A program made the position numbers and the translations under genes. The notes below the pieces were generated by a model. The model saw nothing but the letters and a program-made list of their open reading frames with translations. It was not told the origin of the DNA and did no database searches. Shown here piece after piece: positions 1 to 8,960 of a stretch of 64,000 bases of DNA (position 1 is the first letter of the stretch; the number at the start of each line of letters is the position of its first letter). Origin of the DNA: Streptomyces antibioticus (GTDB lineage: Bacteria; Actinomycetota; Actinomycetes; Streptomycetales; Streptomycetaceae); the NCBI RefSeq assembly GCF_001514065.1, contig NZ_KQ948424.1, positions 965,568 through 1,029,567 on the forward strand. The letters are read 5' to 3'.

Positions 1-1
1 G

Positions 2-751
2 GCGGCGAGCCGGGCCCAGCACAGGCCGCTGGCTTGGGTGGCCGGACTACTGCTGGTAGTAGGCGCGGTCTGGGCCGTCGTGGCGGTGGACGTCCCGTCG
101 TTGGGCCCGAAGAAGGCACTGGCGGCAGTCCCTGTCTTCCTCCTCGCGATCGCCATGCTCGTACTGGTCCGGAAGGGGTGGAAGCGGGAGCTGATGCACC
201 CCGCGCTGGCCGGCTACCGCGAGCTGCTGGGCGTGGCCGTGGCCCACGGCATGCCGCTGGCGCATGTGCCGCCGTGGCTGGAGGGGCGGTCGGAACTGCC
301 GTCCGGGGCCGCTCACGAGCCGGGGAAAGGGGCGACGCCGATCCCGTCGTTCCGGAAGGTGGATCCGCCCACCGCACCCACCTCCGCCGCACGCGTCCCC
401 ACCTCCGTCCCCGTCCCCCCGAAGCCCCCCGCCGTCGCCGAGTACGAGCGCATCGCCGACGCCGGCGGCTGGCACGACGAGGCGGGCTGTCTGCTGATCT
501 TCGCGGGCGCCATCGGCGCAGGGTGGGCCTGGCAGGAGACCGAGCCGCTCGGTTACGGCGCCCTGGCCCTGGTCCCGCTGGCGATCATCGTCTGGCTGGT
601 CGGCAGCAGGCAGGGCGACGAGAAGACCCGGCTGCGGGCGGAGGCGACGGAGTACGTCAGGGCGATCGCGGCGGCACAGGCGGCGGGGGCACAGGTGCCT
701 GAACTGTCGCCGCAGCTCAGGAAGTTGCTGCACGGCACGTACGCCCCGTGA
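2..751 (+). CDS. Membrane protein, 5' end outside window
   Basis: The reading frame is open to the left edge, so the true start probably lies outside. The first in-window start is GTG at 38, but it sits inside the first hydrophobic helix and would cut it short. The product has a pair of membrane segments near the N-terminus, a Pro/Thr/Val-rich linker around 360-430 and a second hydrophobic pair (about 490-610), then a short hydrophilic tail. I recognise no family. It precedes the TPM-like membrane proteins on the same strand and may share their transcript, although a palindromic site lies between them (775-788). Function unknown. Confidence 0.65.
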   Translation, partial: AASRAQHRPLAWVAGLLLVVGAVWAVVAVDVPSLGPKKALAAVPVFLLAIAMLVLVRKGWKRELMHPALAGYRELLGVAVAHGMPLAHVPPWLEGRSELPSGAAHEPGKGATPIPSFRKVDPPTAPTSAARVPTSVPVPPKPPAVAEYERIADAGGWHDEAGCLLIFAGAIGAGWAWQETEPLGYGALALVPLAIIVWLVGSRQGDEKTRLRAEATEYVRAIAAAQAAGAQVPELSPQLRKLLHGTYAP

Positions 752-774
752 GCGCGGCAGGCCACCCCGAAGGT

Positions 775-788
775 TTCGCACTAGCGAA
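775..788. promoter_or_regulatory. Palindrome TTCGC-ACTA-GCGAA (site 1 of 3)
   Basis: A perfect inverted repeat with 5-bp arms and a 4-bp centre lies 56 bp upstream of the ATG at 844. The same arms and spacing recur at 5025-5038 and 10564-10577, each ahead of a gene set in this locus. The position suits a regulator-binding site. The cognate protein is not identifiable from the window. Confidence 0.5.
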
Positions 789-843
789 CCACCCCAGTAG
801 AGTGCCGCGCGGGAAATCAGGCGAGGAGCAGGGGGACTCGGCG

Positions 844-2868
844 ATGCGGACGGCACCGAAGAAGGCGGACGGAACCACCCGTACGGAACTCCTCGCGGTC
901 CTCGCGATCCTCGCCTTCCTCGTCACCCTCTTCGCGACCGCCACGCCAACGGCCCAGGCATCACCTTCTTCCCCCGACACCCAAGCCGCCTACCTCGCGG
1001 AGCAACTCCGCGCCAACCCGGTCTACGTCACCGACCAACTCCCCCGCGAGATCCCGAAGTCCACCACCCCCGCCTTCACCAAGCTCGCGAAGCGCACCGG
1101 CGTCCCGACCTACGTCCTCGTCCTCCCCATGGAGGCCACCGACGGCGAGGCCCTCCTCGGCACGGTCCACGACCGTCTCGGCAAGGACGGCCTCTACGTC
1201 CTCATCGACGACTCGTCGGTCACGGACGCCACCGCGTACGGCGTGAGCGCCCCGGCAGACGACGCGGTCACCACCGCCCAGTACGAACTCCCCTTCGACG
1301 CAGGCCCGTTGCGCAGCTTCGAGCGCTTCGTCGACGTCATCGCGGAGGGCGGCGAGAAGGCCGCCGCACGTGCGGAGGCGGCCCGCGAGAAGTACGACTC
1401 CGACGGCGAACCGGCCGACATGTACATCGGGCCGAGCGACCGCGACAACCAGTCGTTCCTCACGGGCATGGCGATCACGGGCGTACCGCTGGCGATGCTG
1501 CTCCTGATCCCGTACGTACGACGCTGGTGGCGCCGCAGGCCGGGAGCGCCGGTGTCCCTCAACAAGAGGGCGCAGCACCGACGTTGGCGCCGCTGGCTGC
1601 TTCCAGCCGCCGCCGTCGCCACCGCCGCCGCGATCGCCGCGGCCGCCCCCCAGGTCTTCGACCAGACGACGTCGAGCGCCTCCCCACGCCCCCGCGCGAT
1701 CGACCTGAACGCCCGTCTCGACCGGGTCGCCGAGGGCCTGTCCCAGGACCCGATCTACCAGGACCCGGAGAGCCCGCGCGCCCTCGACAAGACGCAACTG
1801 GGGCAACTCCACGCCCGCATCGCGAAGTTCAAGACCTCGGAGGGCGGCGGCCCGGTCTTCATGGCCCTCGTCCCGCAGCTGTACGAGGACGAGTCCGGCA
1901 ACGACGAGGAGTACTTCGCGTACGCCGTCCACGACAAGCTGGGCAAGGACGGCGTGTACATCGTCGCGGACCCGCTGGACGGCTACATCGACGTCTTCAA
2001 CTACGGCCTGGGCCTGGACTCCTACAGCACCCTCTACGACCTCCCGGACTCCGTCACCTACGGCGACGAGAAGTCGGACGAGGCCGCCGACCACCTCCTC
2101 GGCGAACGCCTCACCACCGTCATGACCGCCCTGGACGAGGCGGAGCGCACGGACGACCCGACGACGCCGGGCGATCCGTACCCCCTCACCGACCCGATCA
2201 CCGAGGACGAGCTCAACCCCCTCTTCTACGGCGACTTCTGGCCGGGCCTGACCATCGGCGCCCTGGCCGCAGGCGCGCTGTTCGCGCTGGTGGCGGCGGC
2301 GTTGGGCATGGCTCGCAAGTCACTCCTGCGCCGCAACCCGGACCCGTTGCAGACCGCGGACCTCCCCACCGTCTCTCCGGCGATGCCGACGAAGCCGTAC
2401 CTCCGCGATACGGCCCGCGCCGAACTCCAGGCGATGGCACGCGAGTTCGGCGCCGGCGAGACGGCCGACACCCGCGCCCGCAACCGCTACGACGCGACGA
2501 TGCTCCTGGCTCCGCAGGGCGAGAACGTGGACGACCTGCCCCCGTCCACCCTCACCGCGATCATCATCCTGGCCCGAGCGACCCGGGCCGCCCTCGCCGG
2601 CGACGACAGCACCCTGTGCTGCGGCGTGAACCCGTTGCACGGCCCGGCGAAGACGAGCCGTCACGTCCGGACATCAACTGTGGAGACCCGAAGGCGGATG
2701 CTCCCGGTGTGCGAGGCCTGCCTCGACGACCCGCACAAGATCCCGGCCCGCCTGCTGAAGCTGCCACCGAACGGACGGCCGTACTACGAAGACGAGTTGC
2801 TGTCCGAGGCCCCCAAGGGCTTCACCAAGCTGGGCATGAAGGTACGGGAGGCGGCGCATGTCCAGTAG
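844..2868 (+). CDS. Four-TM protein with two TPM-like extracellular repeats
   Basis: 674 aa. ATG at 844 is chosen because AGGAGCAGGGGG lies just upstream and a signal-anchor (15-35) follows; the frame extends to GTG 748 but that adds a non-membrane leader. Order: anchor, extracellular repeat 1 (about 40-170), TM 205-225, short Arg-rich cytosolic loop, TM 251-272, extracellular repeat 2 (about 290-450), TM 465-489, cytosolic tail. Both repeats carry an H-D-[RK]-L-G-K-D-G motif followed by a hydrophobic strand, as in TPM (TLP18.3/Psb32/MOLO-1) domains; that family call is by eye. The tail has C592-C593, NPLHG (596-600) and CEAC (623-626), a possible metal site shared with the next gene, which overlaps by 11 bp. 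Function unknown. Confidence 0.8.
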   Translation: MRTAPKKADGTTRTELLAVLAILAFLVTLFATATPTAQASPSSPDTQAAYLAEQLRANPVYVTDQLPREIPKSTTPAFTKLAKRTGVPTYVLVLPMEATDGEALLGTVHDRLGKDGLYVLIDDSSVTDATAYGVSAPADDAVTTAQYELPFDAGPLRSFERFVDVIAEGGEKAAARAEAAREKYDSDGEPADMYIGPSDRDNQSFLTGMAITGVPLAMLLLIPYVRRWWRRRPGAPVSLNKRAQHRRWRRWLLPAAAVATAAAIAAAAPQVFDQTTSSASPRPRAIDLNARLDRVAEGLSQDPIYQDPESPRALDKTQLGQLHARIAKFKTSEGGGPVFMALVPQLYEDESGNDEEYFAYAVHDKLGKDGVYIVADPLDGYIDVFNYGLGLDSYSTLYDLPDSVTYGDEKSDEAADHLLGERLTTVMTALDEAERTDDPTTPGDPYPLTDPITEDELNPLFYGDFWPGLTIGALAAGALFALVAAALGMARKSLLRRNPDPLQTADLPTVSPAMPTKPYLRDTARAELQAMAREFGAGETADTRARNRYDATMLLAPQGENVDDLPPSTLTAIIILARATRAALAGDDSTLCCGVNPLHGPAKTSRHVRTSTVETRRRMLPVCEACLDDPHKIPARLLKLPPNGRPYYEDELLSEAPKGFTKLGMKVREAAHVQ

Positions 2869-4150
2869 GAGTGTGAGGGCCGCCCTGGCAGCCGCGCTCA
2901 TGACAGTGCTGCTCCCGACCGCCCCCTCCTGGGCAGCCGAGTCCCCAGGCGAACACATCGCGAACGCCCTGCAAGACTCCCCCGTCTACGTAGCTGATGC
3001 GTACGCGGATGCCGTACCCCCCTCCCGGCAACGGCAGTTGACCCAACAGATCGCGGCAACCGGCCTCCCCATCAAGGTGGTCCTGACCCCCCTCACGAAG
3101 GGCGACGCCTTCGACGGCGAGGCGAAGACCCTGGCCTCGGTGGTCCACGACCGCCTGGACCTCCGCAAGTTCATCCTCATCACTACGGACGGCGACTTCA
3201 CCGACTCCCTGAACGGCTACGAATGGCCGTCCGACACCCACCAGACGCGGCATGCCGTGGCGGCGGCCGGTTTCCTGGACGAGATGCGGGACGCGGGGCT
3301 GGCGGACCTGACGTCGAAGGCGGTGGAGCTGGTGGCGGAGGGGGACGGGACGCGGGTGTACGAGGAGGCGGTGGAGCACTTGGGAGACTCGGCCGCCGCC
3401 TCACCCACCCCCAACCCGAGCCCGGAGAAGGAGCCGGGGGCGGCCTGGCCACGACCGGCAATCGCCGCGCTGACGCTGCTGCCGCTGCTCGGGCTGCTCG
3501 GGCTGCTGACGCTGGGCGCCCTGCTCCTCGTACGAAAGCGTCGCAGGACATCCGGCCCCCAGCCCTCCCCCTTCGCGCACCCCCAGGCGGTGTTCGCGGC
3601 GGCCAGGGCGGCCGACGAGAGCGCCCTGCGCCGCCGGGTGGAGGCAGAGGTCATCGCACTCGGCGAAGCGGTCGCACGGGCCGAAACACCCTCATTGCAG
3701 AGGGCGTTGGATGCATATGCCGCCGCAGGCACGGTCCTCGACTCCGCACGCGGCCTGCCGGACCTGGCGGGCGTGCTGGCACTGGTGGCGGAGGGCCGCG
3801 ACGCCCTGACCGCCACGTCTACCGCGGCTCTCCCCCTCTGCTTCTTCAACCCCCTGCACGGCCGCGCCACCCGCCGCAGCACCTGGCGCCCCCTGGGCCG
3901 CCAGGACCGCGCCCGGGTAGCCACGTGCGCCGCCTGCACCGGCGCCCTGCGCCACCACCGCGCCCCCGAAGTCCTCACCGACACCACGGCGGACGGCCGC
4001 GAGGTCCCGTACTTCGAGGTGCCGGCCGAGTCGAGCGTGTGGGCGGCTACGGGGTACGGGTCGCTGCTGCGGGGCGGGGATTCGCTGACGGAGAGGGTGA
4101 CACCGGGCCAATTCACGCGAACCCAGGACGGGCGGTTGGACCCGCGTTGA
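2858..4150 (+). CDS. Single-repeat paralogue of the upstream TPM-like protein
   Basis: 430 aa, starting inside the upstream gene's last codons, so translational coupling is likely. Cleavable signal peptide (1-26, ending AW-A), one extracellular TPM-like repeat (about 30-150) with the V-H-D-R-L motif, a Pro-rich linker, a Leu-rich membrane helix (about 201-226) and a cytosolic tail. The tail repeats the upstream pattern: C328, NPLHG 331-335, then CAAC 357-360, followed by a PYFEVP stretch like the PYYE of its neighbour. The two proteins therefore share topology with a duplicated and a single ectodomain. They could pair as a surface sensor or an accessory to the secretion locus, which is inference only. 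Confidence 0.8.
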   Translation: MSSRSVRAALAAALMTVLLPTAPSWAAESPGEHIANALQDSPVYVADAYADAVPPSRQRQLTQQIAATGLPIKVVLTPLTKGDAFDGEAKTLASVVHDRLDLRKFILITTDGDFTDSLNGYEWPSDTHQTRHAVAAAGFLDEMRDAGLADLTSKAVELVAEGDGTRVYEEAVEHLGDSAAASPTPNPSPEKEPGAAWPRPAIAALTLLPLLGLLGLLTLGALLLVRKRRRTSGPQPSPFAHPQAVFAAARAADESALRRRVEAEVIALGEAVARAETPSLQRALDAYAAAGTVLDSARGLPDLAGVLALVAEGRDALTATSTAALPLCFFNPLHGRATRRSTWRPLGRQDRARVATCAACTGALRHHRAPEVLTDTTADGREVPYFEVPAESSVWAATGYGSLLRGGDSLTERVTPGQFTRTQDGRLDPR

Positions 4151-4161
4151 TTTCGCCGACA

Positions 4162-4184
4162 GGGGCCGCGGCACCCACGGCCCC
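4162..4184 (+). terminator. Weak hairpin after the TPM-like pair
   Basis: Arms GGGGCCG and CGGCCCC form a 7-bp stem in the 84-bp gap before the first lipoprotein gene. There is no T-tract, so it may only slow or partly stop transcription. Confidence 0.3.
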
Positions 4185-4234
4185 ATCGCTCCCGAATTCC
4201 CCCACAGATTTCATGTCTCACAGGAAGTGCACCC

Positions 4235-4897
4235 GTGAAGCCCCACCGTTTGCCCATTGCCGCTGCGCTCGCTACCACAGCGACCCTGCTCCTCACCGCC
4301 TGCGGCAACGGGGACACCGAAACCTCCGGACCCACCCAGGCAGCAGAGACACCGAGGGAGTCGGCACCGCGGGCGGTTGAATCCTCTGAGCCCGCTGAGG
4401 ACAAGCCGGACGGCGTGGACGTCTCCCTCCCCGAGGACATCAACCTGGTGTTCGACTGGACCAAGCCGAAGGACAGGAACGAAGCGGCGGCGATGGGCGG
4501 CGCCGCGAACTTCCTCCGAGCCATCTTTCGGGGCGTTGACAAGGGCACTACTGAGGACGCGACTGTCACTGCATACGCAACCGGCGGCGGCCTGAAGTAC
4601 GCGACCACGCAGATCAACGCCTATATCGACGGCGGCTGGACTGTCACCGGCACCCGGCGCCATTACGGCGCCACCACACGGTCCACCTCGAACGGCAGGT
4701 CGGTGGAGGTGGCGTTCTGCTCGGACTCGACCAAGTTCTACGGCAAGGAGACCAAGACGGGGAAAGTCCTCAAGACCGAGCCCAGCATCAAGGATTTCAG
4801 CCACTTCGACATCATCATGGTCAAGTACCCGACGGGTACGGATCTGTGGCAGGCGTCGAAGGTGTACGTCGAGACGGAGTCGGCGAGGTGCCGATAA
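4235..4897 (+). CDS. Secreted lipoprotein (tandem copy 1)
   Basis: 220 aa. GTG start with AGGAAG upstream. The N-terminus is a lipoprotein signal with lipobox LTAC and acylated Cys at 23, then an Ala/Pro/Glu-rich linker, then a compact domain (about 65-220) containing F-D-W-T-K-P-K-D, two later cysteines and K-V-Y-V near the end. The mature domain is closely matched by the next gene, so this is a tandem duplication. It should sit on the outer face of the membrane. No enzyme motif is visible. Its place upstream of the secreted protein and WXG-like genes suggests a surface accessory of that locus. Confidence 0.85.
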   Translation: MKPHRLPIAAALATTATLLLTACGNGDTETSGPTQAAETPRESAPRAVESSEPAEDKPDGVDVSLPEDINLVFDWTKPKDRNEAAAMGGAANFLRAIFRGVDKGTTEDATVTAYATGGGLKYATTQINAYIDGGWTVTGTRRHYGATTRSTSNGRSVEVAFCSDSTKFYGKETKTGKVLKTEPSIKDFSHFDIIMVKYPTGTDLWQASKVYVETESARCR

Positions 4898-4898
4898 C

Positions 4899-5135
4899 CG
4901 GACCCCGCGGGCTCGGACGGCTCGCCGGCACGTCCAGGGCTGTCGCCCGTTCGGGCACGATCAGGACACAGCTCACACCCACAGGCGCCCCATATGGCCG
5001 GTATTGATCCCGTTCGCAGGGAACTTCGCTCTGGCGAAAGCGGGAACCTCACCGATAGCGTCGGACCTCTTGACTGAACTTATTTCTCACGGGGAGTTCA
5101 CTGTGAAGCGCCGCACTTTGCCCGTTGCCGCCGCG
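4899..5135 (+). repeat. Promoter-region repeat, copy A
   Basis: This intergenic stretch plus the first codons of the second lipoprotein gene is recognisably repeated at 10433-10668. Long identical blocks include GATCAGGACACAGCTCACAC, TTCGCTCTGGCGAAA and CTCTTGACTGAACT. Two palindromes are conserved: TTCGC-N4-GCGAA (5025-5038) and CCGA-N5-TCGG (5052-5064). In the latter the centre differs between copies while the arms are kept, which suggests a selected binding site. TTGACT in the last shared block could be a -35 element. Confidence 0.75.
5025..5038. promoter_or_regulatory. Palindrome TTCGC-TCTG-GCGAA (site 2 of 3)
   Basis: Same 5-bp arms and 4-bp gap as at 775-788, located 65 bp upstream of the GTG at 5103. 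It lies in copy A of the duplicated promoter region. Confidence 0.5.
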
Positions 5136-5774
5136 CTGGTGGCGACGGCTTCACTGCTGCTGACGGCCTGCGGCAGCGGGGACGACGGCTCGAAGGGCAA
5201 CGACAAGATCGCAGGCGCGGGCCAGGGGGCGGAGACGCCTGGCGCGTCGGCGTCGGCCTCCGGAGCGCCGGCGGAGGACAAGCCTGATGGTGTGGATCTG
5301 TCGCTCCCCAAAGACCTGACCATGGTCTTCGACTGGACCAAGCCGAAGGACGAGAACGAGGCAGCGGCGATGGACGACGCCGCGAACTTCCTCCGGGCCA
5401 TCTACCGAGGCATCGACAAGCGCACGACCAAGGACGCGGCCTTGTCCACGTACGCCACCGGCGACGGACTCCACTACGGAGAGGTGCAGATCAACGCCTG
5501 GATCAAGGGTGGCTGGACGGCAACCGGCACAGAACGCCACTACGACGTCAGCACCCGGTCCACCACGAACGACCAGGCCGTGGAAGTGGCCTTCTGCGTT
5601 GACTCGACCAAGTTCTACGGCAAGGAGATCAAGACCGGAAAGGTCCTGAAGACCGAGCCCAGCATCAAGGACTTCGACTACTTCAAGATCATCATGACCA
5701 AGTACCCCACAGCTGACGACCTGTGGCAGGCGTCCAAGGTCTACGTCCAGACCAAGGCGGCGAAGTGCCAGTGA
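5103..5774 (+). CDS. Secreted lipoprotein (tandem copy 2)
   Basis: 223 aa. GTG 5103 is used because GGGGAG precedes it and the signal then matches copy 1 exactly in layout (lipobox LTAC, Cys 23); the frame extends to 5004 but that would bury the signal sequence. The mature domain (about 65-223) aligns end to end with copy 1, including F-D-W-T-K-P-K-D and the closing W-Q-A-S-K-V-Y-V. The stop overlaps the next gene's start in GTGA, tying it to the secreted protein as an operon. The start of this gene is the part that survives as a remnant at 10640. Confidence 0.88.
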   Translation: MKRRTLPVAAALVATASLLLTACGSGDDGSKGNDKIAGAGQGAETPGASASASGAPAEDKPDGVDLSLPKDLTMVFDWTKPKDENEAAAMDDAANFLRAIYRGIDKRTTKDAALSTYATGDGLHYGEVQINAWIKGGWTATGTERHYDVSTRSTTNDQAVEVAFCVDSTKFYGKEIKTGKVLKTEPSIKDFDYFKIIMTKYPTADDLWQASKVYVQTKAAKCQ

Positions 5775-6850
5775 GCGGACCACAGCGCATACTGATCGGC
5801 ACCGCAGCCCTGACTCTGGCTCTCAGCGTCCTCGTCCTCGCGCAGCCCGCCTACGCGGCAGGGCCGGCAGGCAAGGACGAGGGGGCCAGCACGGAGCAGT
5901 CCGGCGGAGGAGATTCGACCGGCATCCACGCGACCGCCAAAATCCAGTACTCCGGCTCCGTCACCAAAAACGGCAGCACCGGCAACGTGACATCGTCGGA
6001 CGTCAACTGGACGCCCCCGCCCTGCTGGTACGCCCCCTACCTCGGCGCCAAGGACTTCAAGAAGAAGATGTCCGAGGAGATCGAGCAGGCCAAGAACACT
6101 CCCGGCATGGGCGGCACCGCCGGAACGGCGATCGGCCAGGTGCAGCAGCACTACGAGGACGACTACGGCTGGACCGACCACCCCGGCTACAAGGACTACA
6201 ACGTCGACAAGGACGGCGAGGGGATGTTCTGGGCCGGCGTGGAGAACCCCAACGAGCCCGACGTCCTCAAGCGCAACTCCTGCAACGAACTCCCTTTCTG
6301 GGTGGAGAACGGCGACACCCCGCCACCCCAGTACGAAGAGGCGATCAAGCCGGAGATCCTCGCGGCCCTGGCGTACCAGCACATGACGCTCCCGGACACC
6401 AAGGTCACCCTCGCCCCCGCGGCCACGACCAAGGTGAACCTCCCGACCTGGGCCTGGCTCGACAAGGCCGTCTTCGACGAGGTCCAGGCGACGGCGGCCG
6501 TCAATGTCCCCGGTTTCAACATCCAGGCGACGACCACGGCCAAGCCGGTGTCCCTGAAGCTGGAGCCGGGCACGGACGACGCCCAGACCTACCCGGCTTC
6601 GGGCGAATGCACGATCAACGCCGACGGCTCGATCGGCGAACCGTACGCGAAGGGCAAGTCGGACGAGACCCCGCCCTGCGGCCTCAAGTACCTGCGCTCT
6701 TCGGGCGACGGAACGTACAAACTCCGCGCCACGATCACCTGGCAAATCTCCTGGACCGGCACGGGCGGCGCCGGCGGCGACCTGCCCGACGGCACCTTCG
6801 GCAACGAGCAGGCAGTGACCGTCCAGGAAATCCAGGCCGTCAACCGCTGA
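5771..6850 (+). CDS. Secreted protein with four cysteines
   Basis: 359 aa. GTG start inside the upstream stop. Signal peptide of about 31 residues ending A-Y-A-A, then a soluble exported chain rich in Trp, Tyr and Pro. Four cysteines remain in the mature part (in PPCWYAP, NSCNELP, GECTI and PPCGLKY), suggesting two disulfides. The C-terminus has an alternating polar/hydrophobic pattern (ITWQISWTG) typical of beta strands. I recognise no enzyme family. It sits between the lipoproteins and the WXG100-like gene; a degraded copy of its last 48 bp lies at 10728-10775. Confidence 0.82.
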   Translation: MSGPQRILIGTAALTLALSVLVLAQPAYAAGPAGKDEGASTEQSGGGDSTGIHATAKIQYSGSVTKNGSTGNVTSSDVNWTPPPCWYAPYLGAKDFKKKMSEEIEQAKNTPGMGGTAGTAIGQVQQHYEDDYGWTDHPGYKDYNVDKDGEGMFWAGVENPNEPDVLKRNSCNELPFWVENGDTPPPQYEEAIKPEILAALAYQHMTLPDTKVTLAPAATTKVNLPTWAWLDKAVFDEVQATAAVNVPGFNIQATTTAKPVSLKLEPGTDDAQTYPASGECTINADGSIGEPYAKGKSDETPPCGLKYLRSSGDGTYKLRATITWQISWTGTGGAGGDLPDGTFGNEQAVTVQEIQAVNR

Positions 6851-6885
6851 CAACGGAACCGTCACACGCAGGGGGAGGGTACTGA

Positions 6886-7182
6886 GTGTCCGACTCAGAC
6901 CTTATTGTCGACTATGAGTTTCTCGCCGAGTCGGAGAAAAAACTCGGCCAGCTGAAGAAGACGTTCGAGGACATCGAGAACCGTCGCGACGACATGCGCG
7001 AGCACTGGGGTTCCGGAAAAATCGCCGACGTCATGAATGACTTCGTCGACAACTGGGACGACTACCGCGCGAAGCTCATCGACAACCTCGAAACCGTCGG
7101 CCAGATGGTGGCCGGCACCAAGAAGGCATTCGAGGATCTCGACAACCAGTTGGCCAAGCGCGACAAGAAGAAGCAGAAGTGA
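6886..7182 (+). CDS. WXG100-like small protein, module 1
   Basis: 98 aa, GTG start behind a strong AGGGGGAGGG. Two amphipathic helices separated by a turn with H-W-G-S-G, the position of the WXG motif in ESAT-6-like secreted proteins, then a Lys-rich C-terminus. No signal peptide, as expected for type VII substrates. The length is typical of WXG100 proteins. The stop overlaps the next start, so it likely pairs with the product of 7179-8537. Its paralogue is at 10836-11135. Confidence 0.78.
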   Translation: MSDSDLIVDYEFLAESEKKLGQLKKTFEDIENRRDDMREHWGSGKIADVMNDFVDNWDDYRAKLIDNLETVGQMVAGTKKAFEDLDNQLAKRDKKKQK

Positions 7183-8537
7183 CGCCGAAATCCAAGCGCC
7201 GCCCACTCGACTGGCAGCCGCTCCGCGATTCCGACCCGGTACCCGGAGACCCGGAGGAGATCCGCGCCGAGGTCACCCACATGGTGTCGGTCGCCGAGAA
7301 GCTGAGGGAACAGGCCAAGAACCTCCAGACGATCAGCAACGAGGAAAAGCTCAAGGGCAAGTACGCCAAGAGCCTTCGTGAGGAGTCCTCCACGCTGGAG
7401 AAGCACATGCGGGAGGTGGCCAGTCGTTACGAGCGCGTCCACACCCATCTCACGACGTGGTCCAACGAGTTGGAGGACTTCCAGACCGAGGCCGACAAGG
7501 TTCTGCACCGGGCCAAGGAAAGACAGGACGAGCTTGAGGCCGAAAAGGCCAAGGAGGCCAAGGAGGCCGACTCCGGCGACAAGAGCACTCCCAAGCCCTC
7601 CGTCAGCGGGACCGACCACGATCCGTATGTGACGTACCGGAATCAGCTGAACGCGATCACTGATGCCCGCGACGGCCGCGCCGAACACCACGAGGGCAAG
7701 ATCCGGGCGGAGATCGAGGACATCATCGAGGACTCCTGGTGGGACAACGTAAAAGGCTGGGTCCATGAGCATGCGGACGCGATCAAGGCCTTCATGGATG
7801 TCCTCGGCTGGGTCGCGACGGTGGCAGGCTTCCTGGCGCTCGCCATTCCCGGCTTGAACATGCTCGTCCTTGGCATCGCGCTGCTCACCATCGGGCTCAG
7901 ACTCCTATTGGTGGCATCCGGCGACGCCACCTGGACAGATGTCATCTTCGATGTCGTAGGTGGGCTGCTGGTCGTGGGTGGGCTCGGGGCGGCCGCGAAG
8001 CTCGCCAGTGGCGCCAAGGCTACGGTTGGTGCCGCCCAGGCCGCCCGGACCGCCGGCCTGAGCCGAGGGCTCAGCGGTGTCAAGGGCATCCTGGACGACA
8101 CAGGGCGGCTGATGACCAAACTGCCGCAAGGGTCAGGGCGACAGGCCCTCGGAGCGGCCCGCAACGCGATGCGCAAGTCCATCTCCCAGAATGTCGGCCT
8201 GGTGGCCAAAGGGCCGCTGCGGGTCAGCCCCTTGTCGACGCTGGTACACCTCGGCGACAAGGAGATGGCCGGCATGGCGAAGATGTTGCAGGCAAACAAA
8301 GCCACCTTCCCTGCGGCCGCGGGCGCTGCGGCGGACAAGGCGTACAAGTCCTATCAGGCGGGTCTCGGAATCGCCTGGACCGGCATGGGGATGGACGTCA
8401 TGGACAAGACGCTCGGAAAGAGCGACCTGACAAGCTGGACCCACGAAAACTTCGGTACCGGCGAGAAGCCGTACAACGCGGCGTACTCGGACTGGAAGGA
8501 CAACACCCTGAAGCCCGCCCCCGACACCCACTGGTGA
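7179..8537 (+). CDS. Large WXG-like protein with membrane hairpin, module 1
   Basis: 452 aa. N-terminal helical hairpin (about 25-125) resembling an extended WXG/LXG domain, but the expected Trp of the turn is replaced (E-K-L-K-G-K-Y), followed by T-W-S-N-E-L-E-D-F-Q. A charged Glu/Lys linker follows, then a hydrophobic hairpin (about 207-246), an Ala/Gly-rich segment and a short C-terminal tail. The paralogue at 11137 has the same order and retains W-K-G. I cannot assign the C-terminal part to any toxin family. Cotranslated with the small partner upstream, it is a plausible type VII substrate. Confidence 0.78.
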   Translation: MTPKSKRRPLDWQPLRDSDPVPGDPEEIRAEVTHMVSVAEKLREQAKNLQTISNEEKLKGKYAKSLREESSTLEKHMREVASRYERVHTHLTTWSNELEDFQTEADKVLHRAKERQDELEAEKAKEAKEADSGDKSTPKPSVSGTDHDPYVTYRNQLNAITDARDGRAEHHEGKIRAEIEDIIEDSWWDNVKGWVHEHADAIKAFMDVLGWVATVAGFLALAIPGLNMLVLGIALLTIGLRLLLVASGDATWTDVIFDVVGGLLVVGGLGAAAKLASGAKATVGAAQAARTAGLSRGLSGVKGILDDTGRLMTKLPQGSGRQALGAARNAMRKSISQNVGLVAKGPLRVSPLSTLVHLGDKEMAGMAKMLQANKATFPAAAGAAADKAYKSYQAGLGIAWTGMGMDVMDKTLGKSDLTSWTHENFGTGEKPYNAAYSDWKDNTLKPAPDTHW

Positions 8538-8546
8538 GGAATGACC

Positions 8547-8960
8547 ATGGACCTGAACTCGGCGCACCGCATCGCCGAGGCCGAAGCCGGCCGCACCGGG
8601 CTCGGCACCGGCCCTAACCGGCGGCTCCGGCTGACATTGATCATCGGGATGCCGCTGTTTCTGCCGGTACTGGGAATCTTGATCCTGGTGCCGAAGTCCC
8701 TGCGGAATGAGGTCCTCTACGTCTACGAGGCCGGGATCATCGGCTGCCTTCTGCACTATGTCTGGGTCTTCGTGAAGTACCCCCGGTACGCGGATCGTCC
8801 GCCCTACCTCACCCGCGACCTCGCCATGGGCGGCGGTTTCTACCTGCCCTCGCTGTTCTTCGGCTTCTGGCCGGGGATGATCGCCGCCCCGGCGTGGGCG
8901 CTCTTCGTAGGCATTGCCTACGCTGCGGACGTAAGACGGGGGCGCAATGACCACCGCTGA
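8547..8960 (+). CDS. Small integral membrane protein
   Basis: 137 aa with four hydrophobic stretches (about 30-50, 57-75, 90-108 and 110-127) and an Arg-rich end. ATG 8547 is preferred over ATG 8541 because GAGGA ends at 8540, giving a 6-bp gap to 8547 and none to 8541. Overlaps the next gene by 14 bp. There is no equivalent in module 2. A role such as immunity or anchoring is guesswork from position only. Confidence 0.72.
   Translation: MDLNSAHRIAEAEAGRTGLGTGPNRRLRLTLIIGMPLFLPVLGILILVPKSLRNEVLYVYEAGIIGCLLHYVWVFVKYPRYADRPPYLTRDLAMGGGFYLPSLFFGFWPGMIAAPAWALFVGIAYAADVRRGRNDHR

Noticed and set aside
748-843. Extended N-terminus for the TPM-like protein from GTG 748
   Set aside because: The added residues are polar and the palindrome lies inside them; the AGGAG-led ATG 844 gives a normal signal-anchor.
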